A stretch of DNA of 37,925 nt from contig JBEPVZ010000008.1 in assembly GCA_041690695.1 (NCBI GenBank), positions 1 through 37,925 of the forward strand. The letters are read 5' to 3'. The DNA comes from JBEPVZ01 sp041690695 (GTDB lineage: Bacteria; Patescibacteriota; Microgenomatia; Daviesbacterales; UBA10151). The notes under the pieces were generated by a model that ran no database searches, was not told where the DNA came from, and was given only the letters and a program-made list of their open reading frames with translations. The translations under genes and the position numbers were made by a program. Of the stretch, positions 1 through 6,991 are shown piece by piece; position 1 is the stretch's first letter; each line of letters starts with the position of its first letter.

Positions 1-342
1 AAAATACTGTTTACAGAACGGACATTCATAATCAGAGAACTCAATCATGGTAATAGGCGCGTTTGAGGAACCAAGCATCGGATCATTACCTAAGCCGACT
101 TTAATCGGACCTGTCGCAGGTAGTGGTGTGGCCGCAGGAGCAGCACTAGCTAAGGCGCCAGATGGGAGCGGGACTTGTGAAGGTGCCGCTTGAGCGGTGT
201 ATTTAACAGACGGAATATGCAAACCACCATTACTTAAGACAATCGCAATTGAGATAATAATTGATCCGACCACAATTGCCCAAGGATTAGTTAAACCTGG
301 AGTTGGAGGAGGAGGCGTTTCGGAAAGGTGAGCTCTTGGCAT
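1..342 (-). CDS. DsbA-family thioredoxin-fold oxidoreductase (N-terminal part, cut by window edge)
   Basis: Reading from the ATG at 342 to the window edge gives 114 residues. A short proline-rich cytoplasmic stretch (TPPPPTPG) is followed by one membrane segment (about residues 22-38), then an Ala/Pro-rich linker, then the start of a thioredoxin-like domain with EFSDYECPFC, a CxxC active site at C107 and C110. This order (anchor, linker, DsbA-type domain with CPFC) is typical of membrane-tethered DsbA/DSBA-like thiol-disulfide oxidoreductases acting on the outer face of the membrane. The rest of the protein lies outside the window, so the full fold and any cis-Pro loop cannot be checked. It lies downstream of the NADH dehydrogenase on the same strand but seems to have its own promoter in the 51-nt gap. 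Confidence 0.85.
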   Translation of the reverse strand, partial: MPRAHLSETPPPPTPGLTNPWAIVVGSIIISIAIVLSNGGLHIPSVKYTAQAAPSQVPLPSGALASAAPAATPLPATGPIKVGLGNDPMLGSSNAPITMIEFSDYECPFCKQYF

Positions 343-378
343 AGTCTTAAGTTAAGAACAAAATGGCTTGAAAGTCAA
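343..378 (-). promoter_or_regulatory. Promoter of the DsbA-like gene (leaderless type)
   Basis: On the minus strand a -35 TTGACT (373-378) and a -10 TTAACT (350-355) are separated by exactly 17 nt. The -10 ends 7 nt before the ATG at 342, so transcription should begin at or next to the start codon. No Shine-Dalgarno sequence is present. Confidence 0.6.
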
Positions 379-393
379 CCCCGCGAAGAGAGG

Positions 394-1599
394 TTAACCC
401 ACAAATATCCTTAGTCCTTTAAACCAAATTAGGAACGCTTTTGTCAAAGGCAGAATTGACACCAAGTACTTTAGACTCACAGCATGCTTCATCATCCACG
501 GGATTAAACCAATAAGCTTTAAATCTAGCCAATTTGAAACAGCATACATCCGACCAATCGGGACCACAAAAACCGATTTTGGTAAGACAAATGGACGCAA
601 ACTTTGGCCAGACAAACTAGCCTTAACATTTTTAGCAATTGTTTCAGCCTGACTAATCGCCGCCCAAGCGGCTGGAGGAGCATAACTTTTATGGGTCGCA
701 TCAAAATATTCAGCCATATCGCCCACTACAAAAACTTCGGGATAGCTTTCAGTATTTAATAAACTTGTCACCTGGAGCTGCCCACGCTTAGTCGGCTCAA
801 GACCAGTTAACTCTGGCAACGCTACTCCCCTTACCCCAGTTGTCCAAACTAAATAATCATAATTCAAAGATTCACTGGTCGTTGAAGTAATCTTGTCCTG
901 ACTAACTTCGCCAATTAACCAATTCAGTTTAACCTTAACCCCAAGTTTAGTTAGACGCTTTAAGGCCACCTTTTCAGCCCAAGCTGGCATGCCTGGTAAA
1001 ACCGTTTTTGAACCTTCTAAAATCGTCACATTGCCAGTTTTCTTTAAAACTCCAGTTAACTTGCCCGCAAATTCAACTCCAGTAAATCCCCCCCCAGCCA
1101 CGACTATTTCAAACGGTGGATTACCAATACTCTCTTTATGTTGCCAAATTAACTCTTGAATATCATCACGAATATTTAAAGCGTCTTCCAAGTTTTTTAA
1201 TGGGTGTGAGTAATCAGCCGAGCCTTTAATCCCGAAGTAGCTAGTGGTACTGCCTAAAGCAATCACTAAATAGTCATATTCAAGAGCTGATTGTTTAGCT
1301 AATTTAACCTGGCGTTTAGTTAAATCAATGCCTGTGACCTGATCTTCAATGAGTTTAACCTTTTTGTTCTCAAAAATAGTTTTTAAAGGAATATTAACCG
1401 TGCTGGCCAAGTTTTTAAAATCGACCCGCTTATTTTTTGACATAACTGCATTAGCCACCTCATAAAGGCTCGGAATATATGTATGAAAGCTCGTATTATT
1501 AACTAAGGTCAAATCAGCTGAAGTTTTTGACAGATCTAAAGCTACTCTAACTCCGCCAAAACCAGCTCCCAAAATTAAGATTTTTTTAGAATCAGTCAT
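394..1599 (-). CDS. ndh: Type II NADH:quinone oxidoreductase (NDH-2), FAD-dependent
   Basis: The 401-residue protein has the two-dinucleotide-fold plan of NDH-2: an FAD-binding GAGFGG at 11-16, an NAD(P)H-binding GGGFTG at 169-174, and the second FAD motif VFVVGDMAEY near 289-298. The conserved APPAAWAAISQAE stretch after it corresponds to the flavin/quinone-site region of the family. The C-terminus has hydrophobic and amphipathic segments (LKLIGLIPWMMK, AFLIWFKGLRIFVG) fitting monotopic membrane attachment. Length is normal (about 400). The family oxidises NADH and reduces quinone without pumping protons. The ATG at 1599 has a TAAGAT hexamer 7 nt upstream, a leaderless arrangement. A neighbouring DsbA-like gene suggests envelope redox work, but no terminal oxidase or quinone gene is in view. 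Confidence 0.88.
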   Translation of the reverse strand: MTDSKKILILGAGFGGVRVALDLSKTSADLTLVNNTSFHTYIPSLYEVANAVMSKNKRVDFKNLASTVNIPLKTIFENKKVKLIEDQVTGIDLTKRQVKLAKQSALEYDYLVIALGSTTSYFGIKGSADYSHPLKNLEDALNIRDDIQELIWQHKESIGNPPFEIVVAGGGFTGVEFAGKLTGVLKKTGNVTILEGSKTVLPGMPAWAEKVALKRLTKLGVKVKLNWLIGEVSQDKITSTTSESLNYDYLVWTTGVRGVALPELTGLEPTKRGQLQVTSLLNTESYPEVFVVGDMAEYFDATHKSYAPPAAWAAISQAETIAKNVKASLSGQSLRPFVLPKSVFVVPIGRMYAVSNWLDLKLIGLIPWMMKHAVSLKYLVSILPLTKAFLIWFKGLRIFVG

Positions 1600-1637
1600 C
1601 TTTATTATCTTAGCAGATTAGAGTAATATTCCACACT

Positions 1638-2198
1638 ATGACTCCCGAACGAATGCTCGAGAGAGTGATCACCTCAACTCACGAATTTTCTGAACAGTCC
1701 GGCGCAATATTGGTAGATTTCCAATCTCAGTACATTGCCAATTGGGAGATTCAACCAAGCGGTCATAATGGTAGAAGACCGATCCCAGGTAAACTAATTC
1801 CTCTGGACTTAGTCCGAGGCTGGATTGCTCAAATTGATAACAGCTATTTAAGCATTGCTTGTGGCTACAGTCCCTCTGGCAAAGATCGCCAGCTCCGGCT
1901 TCAATTTGGTGCCAAAGATATTCGCGAGGTAATAGATATACCCCAAACAATTCCCGACTTGCGTAGATTAGTTCAGCGCGATGCCATAAGCTATAGTGGG
2001 GAGATCGCCTTTAATTCTGTAGCACCACACATTAATATTTATTGCTGGAAAGATAGTCTCTTTCATGGTGGTAAAAGTTTAGAAGATCTCCTGCGAGGCA
2101 AATACCCATTGTTTGCTGAGGAAGACGCTGCCCACCTTGGCAATCTTATTAAACGAGCTCCGGGGATGGTTAATTTAAACTTTAGTACTCCTCTTTAA
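1638..2198 (+). CDS. Hypothetical protein, 186 aa
   Basis: I do not recognise this protein. It is soluble in appearance: no signal peptide and no membrane segment, mixed alpha/beta composition, with clusters such as WEIQPSGHNGRRPIPGK near residues 36-52 and a C-terminal region rich in Gly/Leu. It is transcribed divergently from ndh across a 38-bp gap. A TAATAT hexamer ends 8 nt before the ATG, so the start looks leaderless. Codon use resembles the neighbours, and a long shadow frame on the opposite strand has no promoter or ribosome site, so this strand is the coding one. Function unknown. Confidence 0.7.
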   Translation: MTPERMLERVITSTHEFSEQSGAILVDFQSQYIANWEIQPSGHNGRRPIPGKLIPLDLVRGWIAQIDNSYLSIACGYSPSGKDRQLRLQFGAKDIREVIDIPQTIPDLRRLVQRDAISYSGEIAFNSVAPHINIYCWKDSLFHGGKSLEDLLRGKYPLFAEEDAAHLGNLIKRAPGMVNLNFSTPL

Positions 2199-2266
2199 AG
2201 CAATTCATTACCTAGTTCTTACCCAATTGAAGCATATTGTTGACCTTGAAAAGCTATCATAGCTAT

Positions 2267-2638
2267 ATGTCATCTTTAATCGCAGCCGTCTTAGTTGGAG
2301 TTGGATTTGCTTACTTTGCAACTCAAAACACTGTTGGAGTAACACTTCAATTTGGTCACTACTTTTTCTATTCAGTTCCTATCTATATAGTTGCTCTCGG
2401 AGCACTCTTAATCGGTTTAATCCTTGCTTGGATTATTTATCTAGTTCGGACGACCGCCTTCGCTTTAACCTTATTTGGCAAGAATAACCAAATCAAAGCT
2501 TCTCAAAAAACAGTTGAACAACTTGAACTGCGAATTAAAAACTTAGAAGTTGAGAATGCCGAACTGAAAGCTCAAAGCCCTGTCATCGTTACTCCGCCCA
2601 GCCGCATGGCTAAATTAAAACAGAGTTTATTAACTTAA
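2267..2638 (+). CDS. LapA-like (DUF1049) two-TM membrane protein with coiled-coil tail
   Basis: The protein has two hydrophobic segments (about residues 1-18 and 36-60 from the chosen start) separated by a short loop containing NTVGVTLQFGHYFF, then a basic stretch and a heptad-like tail (VEQLELRIKNLEVENAELKA) ending in a Pro-rich end. This is the layout of the LapA/YciS family, which in Proteobacteria assists LPS assembly; here no LPS genes are seen and the role is unknown. The reading frame is open from a TTG at 2237, but the ATG at 2267 is preferred because a TATCAT hexamer ends exactly 6 nt upstream, which matches the leaderless pattern of the window. Its stop shares a TTAA with the convergent tktC. 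Confidence 0.7.
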   Translation: MSSLIAAVLVGVGFAYFATQNTVGVTLQFGHYFFYSVPIYIVALGALLIGLILAWIIYLVRTTAFALTLFGKNNQIKASQKTVEQLELRIKNLEVENAELKAQSPVIVTPPSRMAKLKQSLLT

Positions 2639-3621
2639 GCCTTCATCCTAACAACTTTTGTCGCGGCCTTAATAATCATCTCTTTAGTTAAACCAAACTT
2701 TTTCAACAACTCTTGAGTTTCTCCAGATTCCCCAAAATGATCTTCAACCCCTAAAATCTTAATTGGAACTGGAAAATTCTGTGAGAGAAACTCTGCTACC
2801 GCCCCACCCAATCCACCCGTAACTTGATGCTCTTCAATTGTGACGATTGCTCCAGTTTCTTCAGCCGCCTTGAGAAGGGTTTTGTGATCCAAAGGCTTAA
2901 TGGTGTGACAATTAATTACTCGTGTGCTGATACCTTCATCTTCAAGAGCTTTAGCTGCTTGCAGCGCTGCATAGACTAATTGCCCACAGGCCACAATCGT
3001 CAGATCTTTACCCTCATATAAAACCTCAGCCCGACCAATCTCAAATGGGGTTTGGAGGGTAGTGATGGTTGGAACTTTATCCCGAGATAACCTGAGATAG
3101 GTTGGCTGCATTGTTTTAGCCAAAGCAATAGTCGCTTTTTTAGCTTCAACCGCATCAGTTGGACAGATCACCACCATATTTGGCAATGCCCGCATAATGG
3201 CCATATCCTCAAGGGCCTGATGAGTCGCCCCATCCGGACCGACCGAGATTCCGGCATGTGAACCAATAATTTTAACCGGCTGATTGTTATAACAAATAGT
3301 CGTTCGAATCTGCTCCCAGTTCCGACCAGGCGAAAAGGTGGCATATGATGAGATAAAAGGAATCTTACCAGCGGCTGCCATGCCTGAGGCAACCGTTGCT
3401 AGATTTTGCTCTGCTACTCCGATCTCGACAAATCGGTCAGGAAATTTAGCTTTAAAAGCTTCAATTCGGGTACTCTCAGTTAAATCTGCACATAAAGCCA
3501 CCACCTGGGAGTTTTCCTCCCCAGCGATGACCAGTCCTTCACCAAAACCGTCCCGCGAAGGTACTCTCTCAATATCATCATCAAATATTTTAGGATTTAA
3601 GTGGGCAGTAGGATTTATCAT
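2635..3621 (-). CDS. Transketolase, C-terminal half (Pyr and C-terminal domains)
   Basis: This 328-residue subunit carries the pyrimidine-binding and C-terminal domains of a split transketolase. The cofactor-activating glutamate is E71 in IGVAEQNLATVASGMA. SYATFSPGRNWEQIR and GSHAGISVGPDGATHQALEDMA are typical of the Pyr domain, and the last 120 residues form the transketolase C domain (ATGAIVTIEEHQ). It pairs with the N-half encoded directly upstream; the two overlap by ATGA (3618-3621), implying coupled translation and a 1:1 complex. Together they move two-carbon units between ketose and aldose phosphates in the non-oxidative pentose phosphate pathway. A split gene is common in CPR, archaea and some Gram-positives. 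A DXP-synthase or pyruvate dehydrogenase E1 role is less likely given the operon. Confidence 0.9.
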   Translation of the reverse strand: MINPTAHLNPKIFDDDIERVPSRDGFGEGLVIAGEENSQVVALCADLTESTRIEAFKAKFPDRFVEIGVAEQNLATVASGMAAAGKIPFISSYATFSPGRNWEQIRTTICYNNQPVKIIGSHAGISVGPDGATHQALEDMAIMRALPNMVVICPTDAVEAKKATIALAKTMQPTYLRLSRDKVPTITTLQTPFEIGRAEVLYEGKDLTIVACGQLVYAALQAAKALEDEGISTRVINCHTIKPLDHKTLLKAAEETGAIVTIEEHQVTGGLGGAVAEFLSQNFPVPIKILGVEDHFGESGETQELLKKFGLTKEMIIKAATKVVRMKA

Positions 3622-4472
3622 TGGTGTTCGCTCTGAATCTTTCTCCCGAGCGTCCTTAGCTCATGAAGAGCTAATTTAGCTTCTTCCGCATTAGGCGGTT
3701 TACCATGCCATTCAAACTTTTTTTCCATAAAATCGACTCCTTTACCCGGGATAGTATGAGCCAGGATCATAGTTGGTTTTTCAACAACTGCTAAGGCTTG
3801 ATCACAAGCATCAACAATTTGGGCAAAGTTGTGACCATCGATCTCTATCACATGCCAGTTGAAAGCCTCATATTTAGCTTTAACGGATTCAAGCGGCATA
3901 ATTTCCTCTGTTACTCCATCGATCTGAATATTATTGCGATCCATGATGGCAGTTAGCGGTAAATGATTTTTCCCCGCAAATAAAACTGCTTCCCAAGTAT
4001 TTCCCGCATCATGTTCGCCATCTGAGGTCAAGCAGTAAGTTCGCCATTTTAAGTTATCCATCTTGGCAACATAAGCCATCCCTGAGGCTTGAGATAAACC
4101 AGAGCCAAGCGGACCAGAAGTCGTTTCTAAACCAGGTAAAGCCTCACGATGAGGATGGCCTTGAAGCCTGGTACCAAGTTTACGAAGAGTAGCTAATTCC
4201 GAGATCGGAAAATAACCTCGGTGAGCCATAGTTGTATAAAGAACTGGACAGATATGCCCGTTTGATAAAACTAACCGATCACGGTCGGGATCGGTGACAT
4301 TCTTAGGATCAATTTTTAAGACATGAAAATATAGAGCAGTAAAGATATCCGCCATCCCAAGTGGCCCAGCTGAATGCCCCGAGCCTGCTTCGAGCAACAT
4401 CTTAATAATATCCTGACGGATACTGTTAGCTTGTTCTTCTAATGTATGAATTTGCCAATCGTTTAGTGACAT
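3618..4472 (-). CDS. Transketolase, N-terminal half (TPP-binding PP domain)
   Basis: This 284-residue subunit holds the thiamine diphosphate PP domain. Seen motifs: EAGSGHSAGPLG (29-39, H33 region), LSNGHICPVLY (69-79), GHPHRE (105-110), TSGPLGSGLSQASGMAY (118-134), and the Mg/TPP motif SDGE(150-153)...DRNN (178-181). It is the partner of the C-half that follows with a 4-nt overlap. It begins 3 nt after the LOG-family gene ends, so it belongs to the rpiB-rpe-LOG-tkt transcript. GGAG lies about 17 nt before the ATG, rather far for a ribosome site, so translation may depend on coupling to the upstream gene. Confidence 0.9.
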   Translation of the reverse strand: MSLNDWQIHTLEEQANSIRQDIIKMLLEAGSGHSAGPLGMADIFTALYFHVLKIDPKNVTDPDRDRLVLSNGHICPVLYTTMAHRGYFPISELATLRKLGTRLQGHPHREALPGLETTSGPLGSGLSQASGMAYVAKMDNLKWRTYCLTSDGEHDAGNTWEAVLFAGKNHLPLTAIMDRNNIQIDGVTEEIMPLESVKAKYEAFNWHVIEIDGHNFAQIVDACDQALAVVEKPTMILAHTIPGKGVDFMEKKFEWHGKPPNAEEAKLALHELRTLGRKIQSEHQ

Positions 4473-4475
4473 ATT

Positions 4476-5105
4476 TTAAATTGAAAAATCTCCTTTGGTA
4501 GCTTTCAAATGATGGTGATCACCTCGCTCGATCTCTTTTTCAAACTCTTTAATCGCCTCTAAAACTTCATCCGGCGAGTTAACAATTTTAAAAACTTTGA
4601 ATTCCTCCGGCCGCATCATCATATTATTTTTAAAAGCTTTGATAATTCGCTTCCAATATTTACCGTATAAAATTAATGGTTTATGATGACCAAAATAAAG
4701 CCGAGCTAGCCCCCAAGCCATCCCAAATTCCGAGATCGTACCAGTCCCTCCATTAAAGATAACATAGACTTGCCCCTCTTTCATTAGAGTCAGTGTCCGC
4801 TCAACATAATTAGTCGTTTTAATCTCTTGGTCAAAGTTATTTTTAAGATCTCGGCCTTCAAAGTGAGTCATATCTTTGGGGTTTAGAGTGACGCCAATAA
4901 CCTTGCCACCACCCAGCTTCGCCCCAACCGTGGCCGCTTCCATCACACCCGGACCTCCACCGTCGACTATCGTATAACCTAACTCTGCCAACTTTTGGGT
5001 TACAACCATGACTTGTTTATAGAGTGGACTGCCGGGAGGACAACTGGACGAAGATCCAAAGATGGCAATGTTTTCAATTGTTTGAGCTTTAGTTGGTTTC
5101 GTCAT
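4476..5105 (-). CDS. LOG-family (TIGR00730-like) nucleotide 5'-monophosphate phosphoribohydrolase
   Basis: The 209-residue protein has a Rossmann-like fold with GGGPGVMEA (49-57) and NGGTGTISE (118-126), the LOG-family counterparts of GGGxxGxM and PGGxGTxxE; the Pro of the second motif is Asn here. R103 and E126 sit at the catalytic positions. Family members split AMP or other nucleotides into base plus ribose 5-phosphate; many are annotated as 'lysine decarboxylase' by error. The frame extends to a TTG at 5108, but the ATG at 5105 follows an AAGGGA ribosome site and overlaps the end of rpe by 17 nt. Its place between rpe and transketolase suggests it supplies ribose 5-phosphate to the pathway. 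Confidence 0.75.
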   Translation of the reverse strand: MTKPTKAQTIENIAIFGSSSSCPPGSPLYKQVMVVTQKLAELGYTIVDGGGPGVMEAATVGAKLGGGKVIGVTLNPKDMTHFEGRDLKNNFDQEIKTTNYVERTLTLMKEGQVYVIFNGGTGTISEFGMAWGLARLYFGHHKPLILYGKYWKRIIKAFKNNMMMRPEEFKVFKIVNSPDEVLEAIKEFEKEIERGDHHHLKATKGDFSI

Positions 5106-5754
5106 CAAAAATCCCTTCCCAAACCTGTTCTAAATTATCTTCAACATCCCCACGAACAAGATGTGAACCAATCACCAAAACATCGACCCCACTTTTACTG
5201 AGCAAAGCTGCCACCTCAGCGGTAATTCCGCCATCAACTGCAATCTGAAAAATAGTCTTGGTCGCTTGTCGAAGTGCCACCAGTTCCGTCACTCGAGATA
5301 AGGTCTCGGGCATAAAAACTTGGCCTTGTTCGCCGGGGTGAATACCCATTAATTGGATGACTTCAACCGCCGCAACATAAGGCCTAACCTTCTCGATCTC
5401 AGTTTCCGGATTTAAAACTAGTCCGGCTTTCATACCTAACTCACGAACTCGATCGATCGTCGCTTCAGTCTGGTCAACTTCAATTGGGAAAAGAACTGTT
5501 TTAAATTCTAAATCTTTTAGACTCGACAACCAATTTAAAGGATCTTTGACCATCAGATGAGCTTCTTTATGATATTTAAGCGGGTGGGCCTTAATAATTG
5601 ATTGCTCAACAGTTCGGTTATTAACAAATTGGCCATCTGCAAAATCAATCTGAACGGTTGCACCTTCTAAACTAGGCGCCTCATTCAAACGGGCTACGGT
5701 TTGAGCGTAGCCTTCTTCAGTCGTTTCTAAGACAGCCGGTACGATCTGGATCAT
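5089..5754 (-). CDS. rpe: Ribulose-phosphate 3-epimerase-like TIM barrel
   Basis: The protein (221 aa, family length about 220) shows the Rpe order: VQIDFADGQFV (34-44), EAHLMVKDP (64-72), IQLMGIHPGEQGQ (133-145) and QIAVDGGI (170-177). These correspond to the family's HxDxMDG, HLMV, MxVxPGxxGQ and EVDGGI. Two usual residues differ: the first metal-binding His is Gln (Q35), and the Ser of the N-terminal PSxL motif is Ala (PAVL). D37, H66 and D174 are kept. It starts directly after the rpiB stop (TAG then ATG) with a GGAGGAGG ribosome site in the end of rpiB. The epimerase role (Ru5P to Xu5P) fits the operon, but the changed metal site leaves some doubt. Confidence 0.78.
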   Translation of the reverse strand: MIQIVPAVLETTEEGYAQTVARLNEAPSLEGATVQIDFADGQFVNNRTVEQSIIKAHPLKYHKEAHLMVKDPLNWLSSLKDLEFKTVLFPIEVDQTEATIDRVRELGMKAGLVLNPETEIEKVRPYVAAVEVIQLMGIHPGEQGQVFMPETLSRVTELVALRQATKTIFQIAVDGGITAEVAALLSKSGVDVLVIGSHLVRGDVEDNLEQVWEGIFDDETN

Positions 5755-6198
5755 CTATTCCTCCTCCACCGCTTTCATCTCGGCCAAACGGCGCTGATGA
5801 CGCTCTGCCGCCGAGAAAGGCGTTTCTAAAAAAGCCCGAACAATATCATTAGCAATTTCCGGATCAAGTGTATCGGCCGGTAAAGCGATAACGTTAGCAT
5901 CCTCATGCTCGCGCGCTTGGATAGCTCGAGCTAAATCAAAAACTAAAGCTGACCTAACTCCATCAACTTTATTGGCAACCATGTCAACACCCGCCCCAGA
6001 GCCACATAATAAAATCCCTCGATTGTTATTATCTTCAACCGTCGCCCGAGCAACTTTTTCGGCATATTCAACATAATCATCTTGGGGATCTAGATGGTCA
6101 TCGCCTAAATCGGTGAATTTATAGTTCTGGCTGGCCAAAAACTTCTTCAACTCCTCTTTTAACTCAAATCCACGGTGGTCGGAGCCAATAAAAATCAT
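5755..6198 (-). CDS. rpiB: Ribose-5-phosphate isomerase B
   Basis: The 147-residue protein has the RpiB hallmarks: GSDHRGFELK (5-14), the active-site cysteine C65 in LLCGSGAGVDMVANK, and REHEDANV (96-103) with the catalytic-site H98. Length matches the family (about 145-150). It interconverts ribose 5-phosphate and ribulose 5-phosphate and is the first gene of the pentose phosphate operon. On the minus strand TACAAT, with an extended-10 TGG in front, ends exactly 6 nt before the ATG, so the operon mRNA should be leaderless, while downstream genes of the operon use Shine-Dalgarno sites. Confidence 0.92.
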   Translation of the reverse strand: MIFIGSDHRGFELKEELKKFLASQNYKFTDLGDDHLDPQDDYVEYAEKVARATVEDNNNRGILLCGSGAGVDMVANKVDGVRSALVFDLARAIQAREHEDANVIALPADTLDPEIANDIVRAFLETPFSAAERHQRRLAEMKAVEEE

Positions 6199-6214
6199 AA
6201 ATTTATTGTACCAC

Positions 6215-6244
6215 TTGACTGGGCTCTTGAGCGCGTGATATAAA
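6215..6244 (+). promoter_or_regulatory. Strong sigma70-type promoter upstream of mpg, driving a short RNA or attenuator
   Basis: TTGACT (6215-6220) and TATAAA (6239-6244) are separated by 18 nt. It points rightward, away from rpiB, and lies back to back with the rpiB promoter. No gene begins within 100 nt; a terminator follows about 35 nt after the -10. Confidence 0.6.
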
Positions 6245-6249
6245 CATGG

Positions 6250-6301
6250 ACGCTTGCTGAAAAGTGAGTTTACGAGGAATCCCGCTACGTGCGGGATTTT
6301 T
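6250..6301 (+). ncRNA. Candidate ~50-nt small RNA or attenuated leader
   Basis: Between the promoter at 6215-6244 and the terminator at 6278-6301 there is room for a transcript of about 50 nt. It contains a purine-rich single-stranded stretch (GAAAAGTGAGTTTACGAGG) before the terminator hairpin and no plausible open frame except a 4-codon ATG at 6246 that lies too near the -10. It may be a free small RNA or the attenuated leader of the mpg transcript. No sequence family was recognised. The call depends on promoter and terminator prediction only. Confidence 0.35.
6278..6301 (+). terminator. Intrinsic terminator between rpiB and mpg
   Basis: AATCCCGC (6278-6285) pairs with GCGGGATT (6291-6298) around the 5-nt loop TACGT, and the right arm runs into TTTTT (6297-6301). 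It is a good rho-independent terminator, yet no gene is located upstream of it on this strand. Confidence 0.75.
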
Positions 6302-6325
6302 CGTCTTCGACCATTTTTAACGCAT

Positions 6326-6343
6326 AATAGGGTCGGGCCCTAT
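6326..6343. repeat. 18-bp hairpin repeat, copy 1 (upstream of mpg)
   Basis: AATAGGGTCGGGCCCTAT contains the inverted arms ATAGGG and CCCTAT. A copy differing at one base follows the mpg stop codon at 6938-6955, in the same orientation. Its right end overlaps a TATAAC that could be the mpg -10. Confidence 0.6.
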
Positions 6344-6360
6344 AACGATTAACAAGATCT

Positions 6361-6942
6361 ATGGTTTTACCTCAAAACGTTTATGAGCAAGATAGTTTAA
6401 TAATTGCCGAACTTCTACTGGGTTGCTACCTAGCTACTGACTTACCAGAGGGTCGGACCTTAGGGCGAATTGTTGAAACTGAGGCTTATTTAATTAATGA
6501 CCCCGCAGCTCATTCCTCTGGAGGTAAAACTCCTCGAACCGAAGTCATGTTTAGTCCTCCTGGCAAGGCTTATGTTTATCTGTCTTATGGCATTCATAAC
6601 TGTTTTAATCTAACTTCCGGACCTCTTCAAAATGGCGAAGCTATCTTAATCAGAGCCTTAGAACCAGTTGAAGGCATTGAGCTGATGAAAGCTCGCCGAC
6701 ATAAAGAAACTCTTCATGACTTGGCCAATGGTCCAGGCAAATTGACCCAAGCTATGGGAATTAAGCTAATTCATAATGGCACCAGTTTAATTACTGGTCC
6801 AATTACAATTCTGTCTGCTGATCATAACCCTCAAACAGAAAAAATAATTGTCACCCGTGGGCCAAGAATTGGCATACCTCAAGCGAAAGATGAACCTTAT
6901 CGGTTTTATATTAAAGATAATCCGTTTGTGTCGAGAAAATAG
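6361..6942 (+). CDS. mpg: 3-methyladenine DNA glycosylase (AAG/MPG family)
   Basis: The 193-residue protein follows the AAG family closely: GRIVETEAYL (35-44, with the catalytic Glu in ETEAY), DPAAHSSGGKTPRTEVMFSPPGKAYVYLSYGIHNCFNL (47-84), EAILIRALEP, and the GPGKLTQAMGI motif near 125-135. It excises 3-methyladenine, hypoxanthine and other alkylated or deaminated bases in base-excision repair. Length agrees with bacterial members (about 190-210). The ATG at 6361 lies 14 nt after a TATAAC, so this mRNA probably has a short leader and no obvious Shine-Dalgarno site. The gene sits between two copies of an 18-bp palindromic repeat and behind a promoter-terminator cassette, which might point to attenuation or to an inserted unit. 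Confidence 0.92.
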   Translation: MVLPQNVYEQDSLIIAELLLGCYLATDLPEGRTLGRIVETEAYLINDPAAHSSGGKTPRTEVMFSPPGKAYVYLSYGIHNCFNLTSGPLQNGEAILIRALEPVEGIELMKARRHKETLHDLANGPGKLTQAMGIKLIHNGTSLITGPITILSADHNPQTEKIIVTRGPRIGIPQAKDEPYRFYIKDNPFVSRK

Positions 6943-6955
6943 GGTCGGACCCTAT
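6938..6955. repeat. 18-bp hairpin repeat, copy 2 (downstream of mpg)
   Basis: AATAGGGTCGGACCCTAT matches copy 1 with one change (G to A), which makes this copy a better hairpin (AATAGGGT/ACCCTATT around CGG, 6938-6956). It overlaps the mpg stop codon (TAG) and abuts the pyrF -35 box, so it could also act as a weak terminator or a protein site. Confidence 0.6.
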
Positions 6956-6983
6956 TGACTGACAGTAGACGAAGTATTATAGT
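6955..6983 (+). promoter_or_regulatory. pyrF promoter
   Basis: TTGACT (6955-6960) and TATAGT (6978-6983) are separated by 17 nt. The -10 ends 8 nt before the GTG start of pyrF and supports a near-leaderless mRNA. The -35 touches the palindromic repeat that ends mpg. Confidence 0.65.
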
Positions 6984-6991
6984 TTTCTTCA

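Noticed and set aside
1669..1950. 93-codon open frame on the minus strand inside the 186-aa gene
   Set aside because: It has no promoter or ribosome site and lies wholly inside a gene that has a well-placed -10; the peptide is not domain-like.
3338..3679. 113-codon plus-strand frame over the transketolase genes
   Set aside because: It is the reverse strand of clearly coding, motif-bearing genes; no initiation signals.
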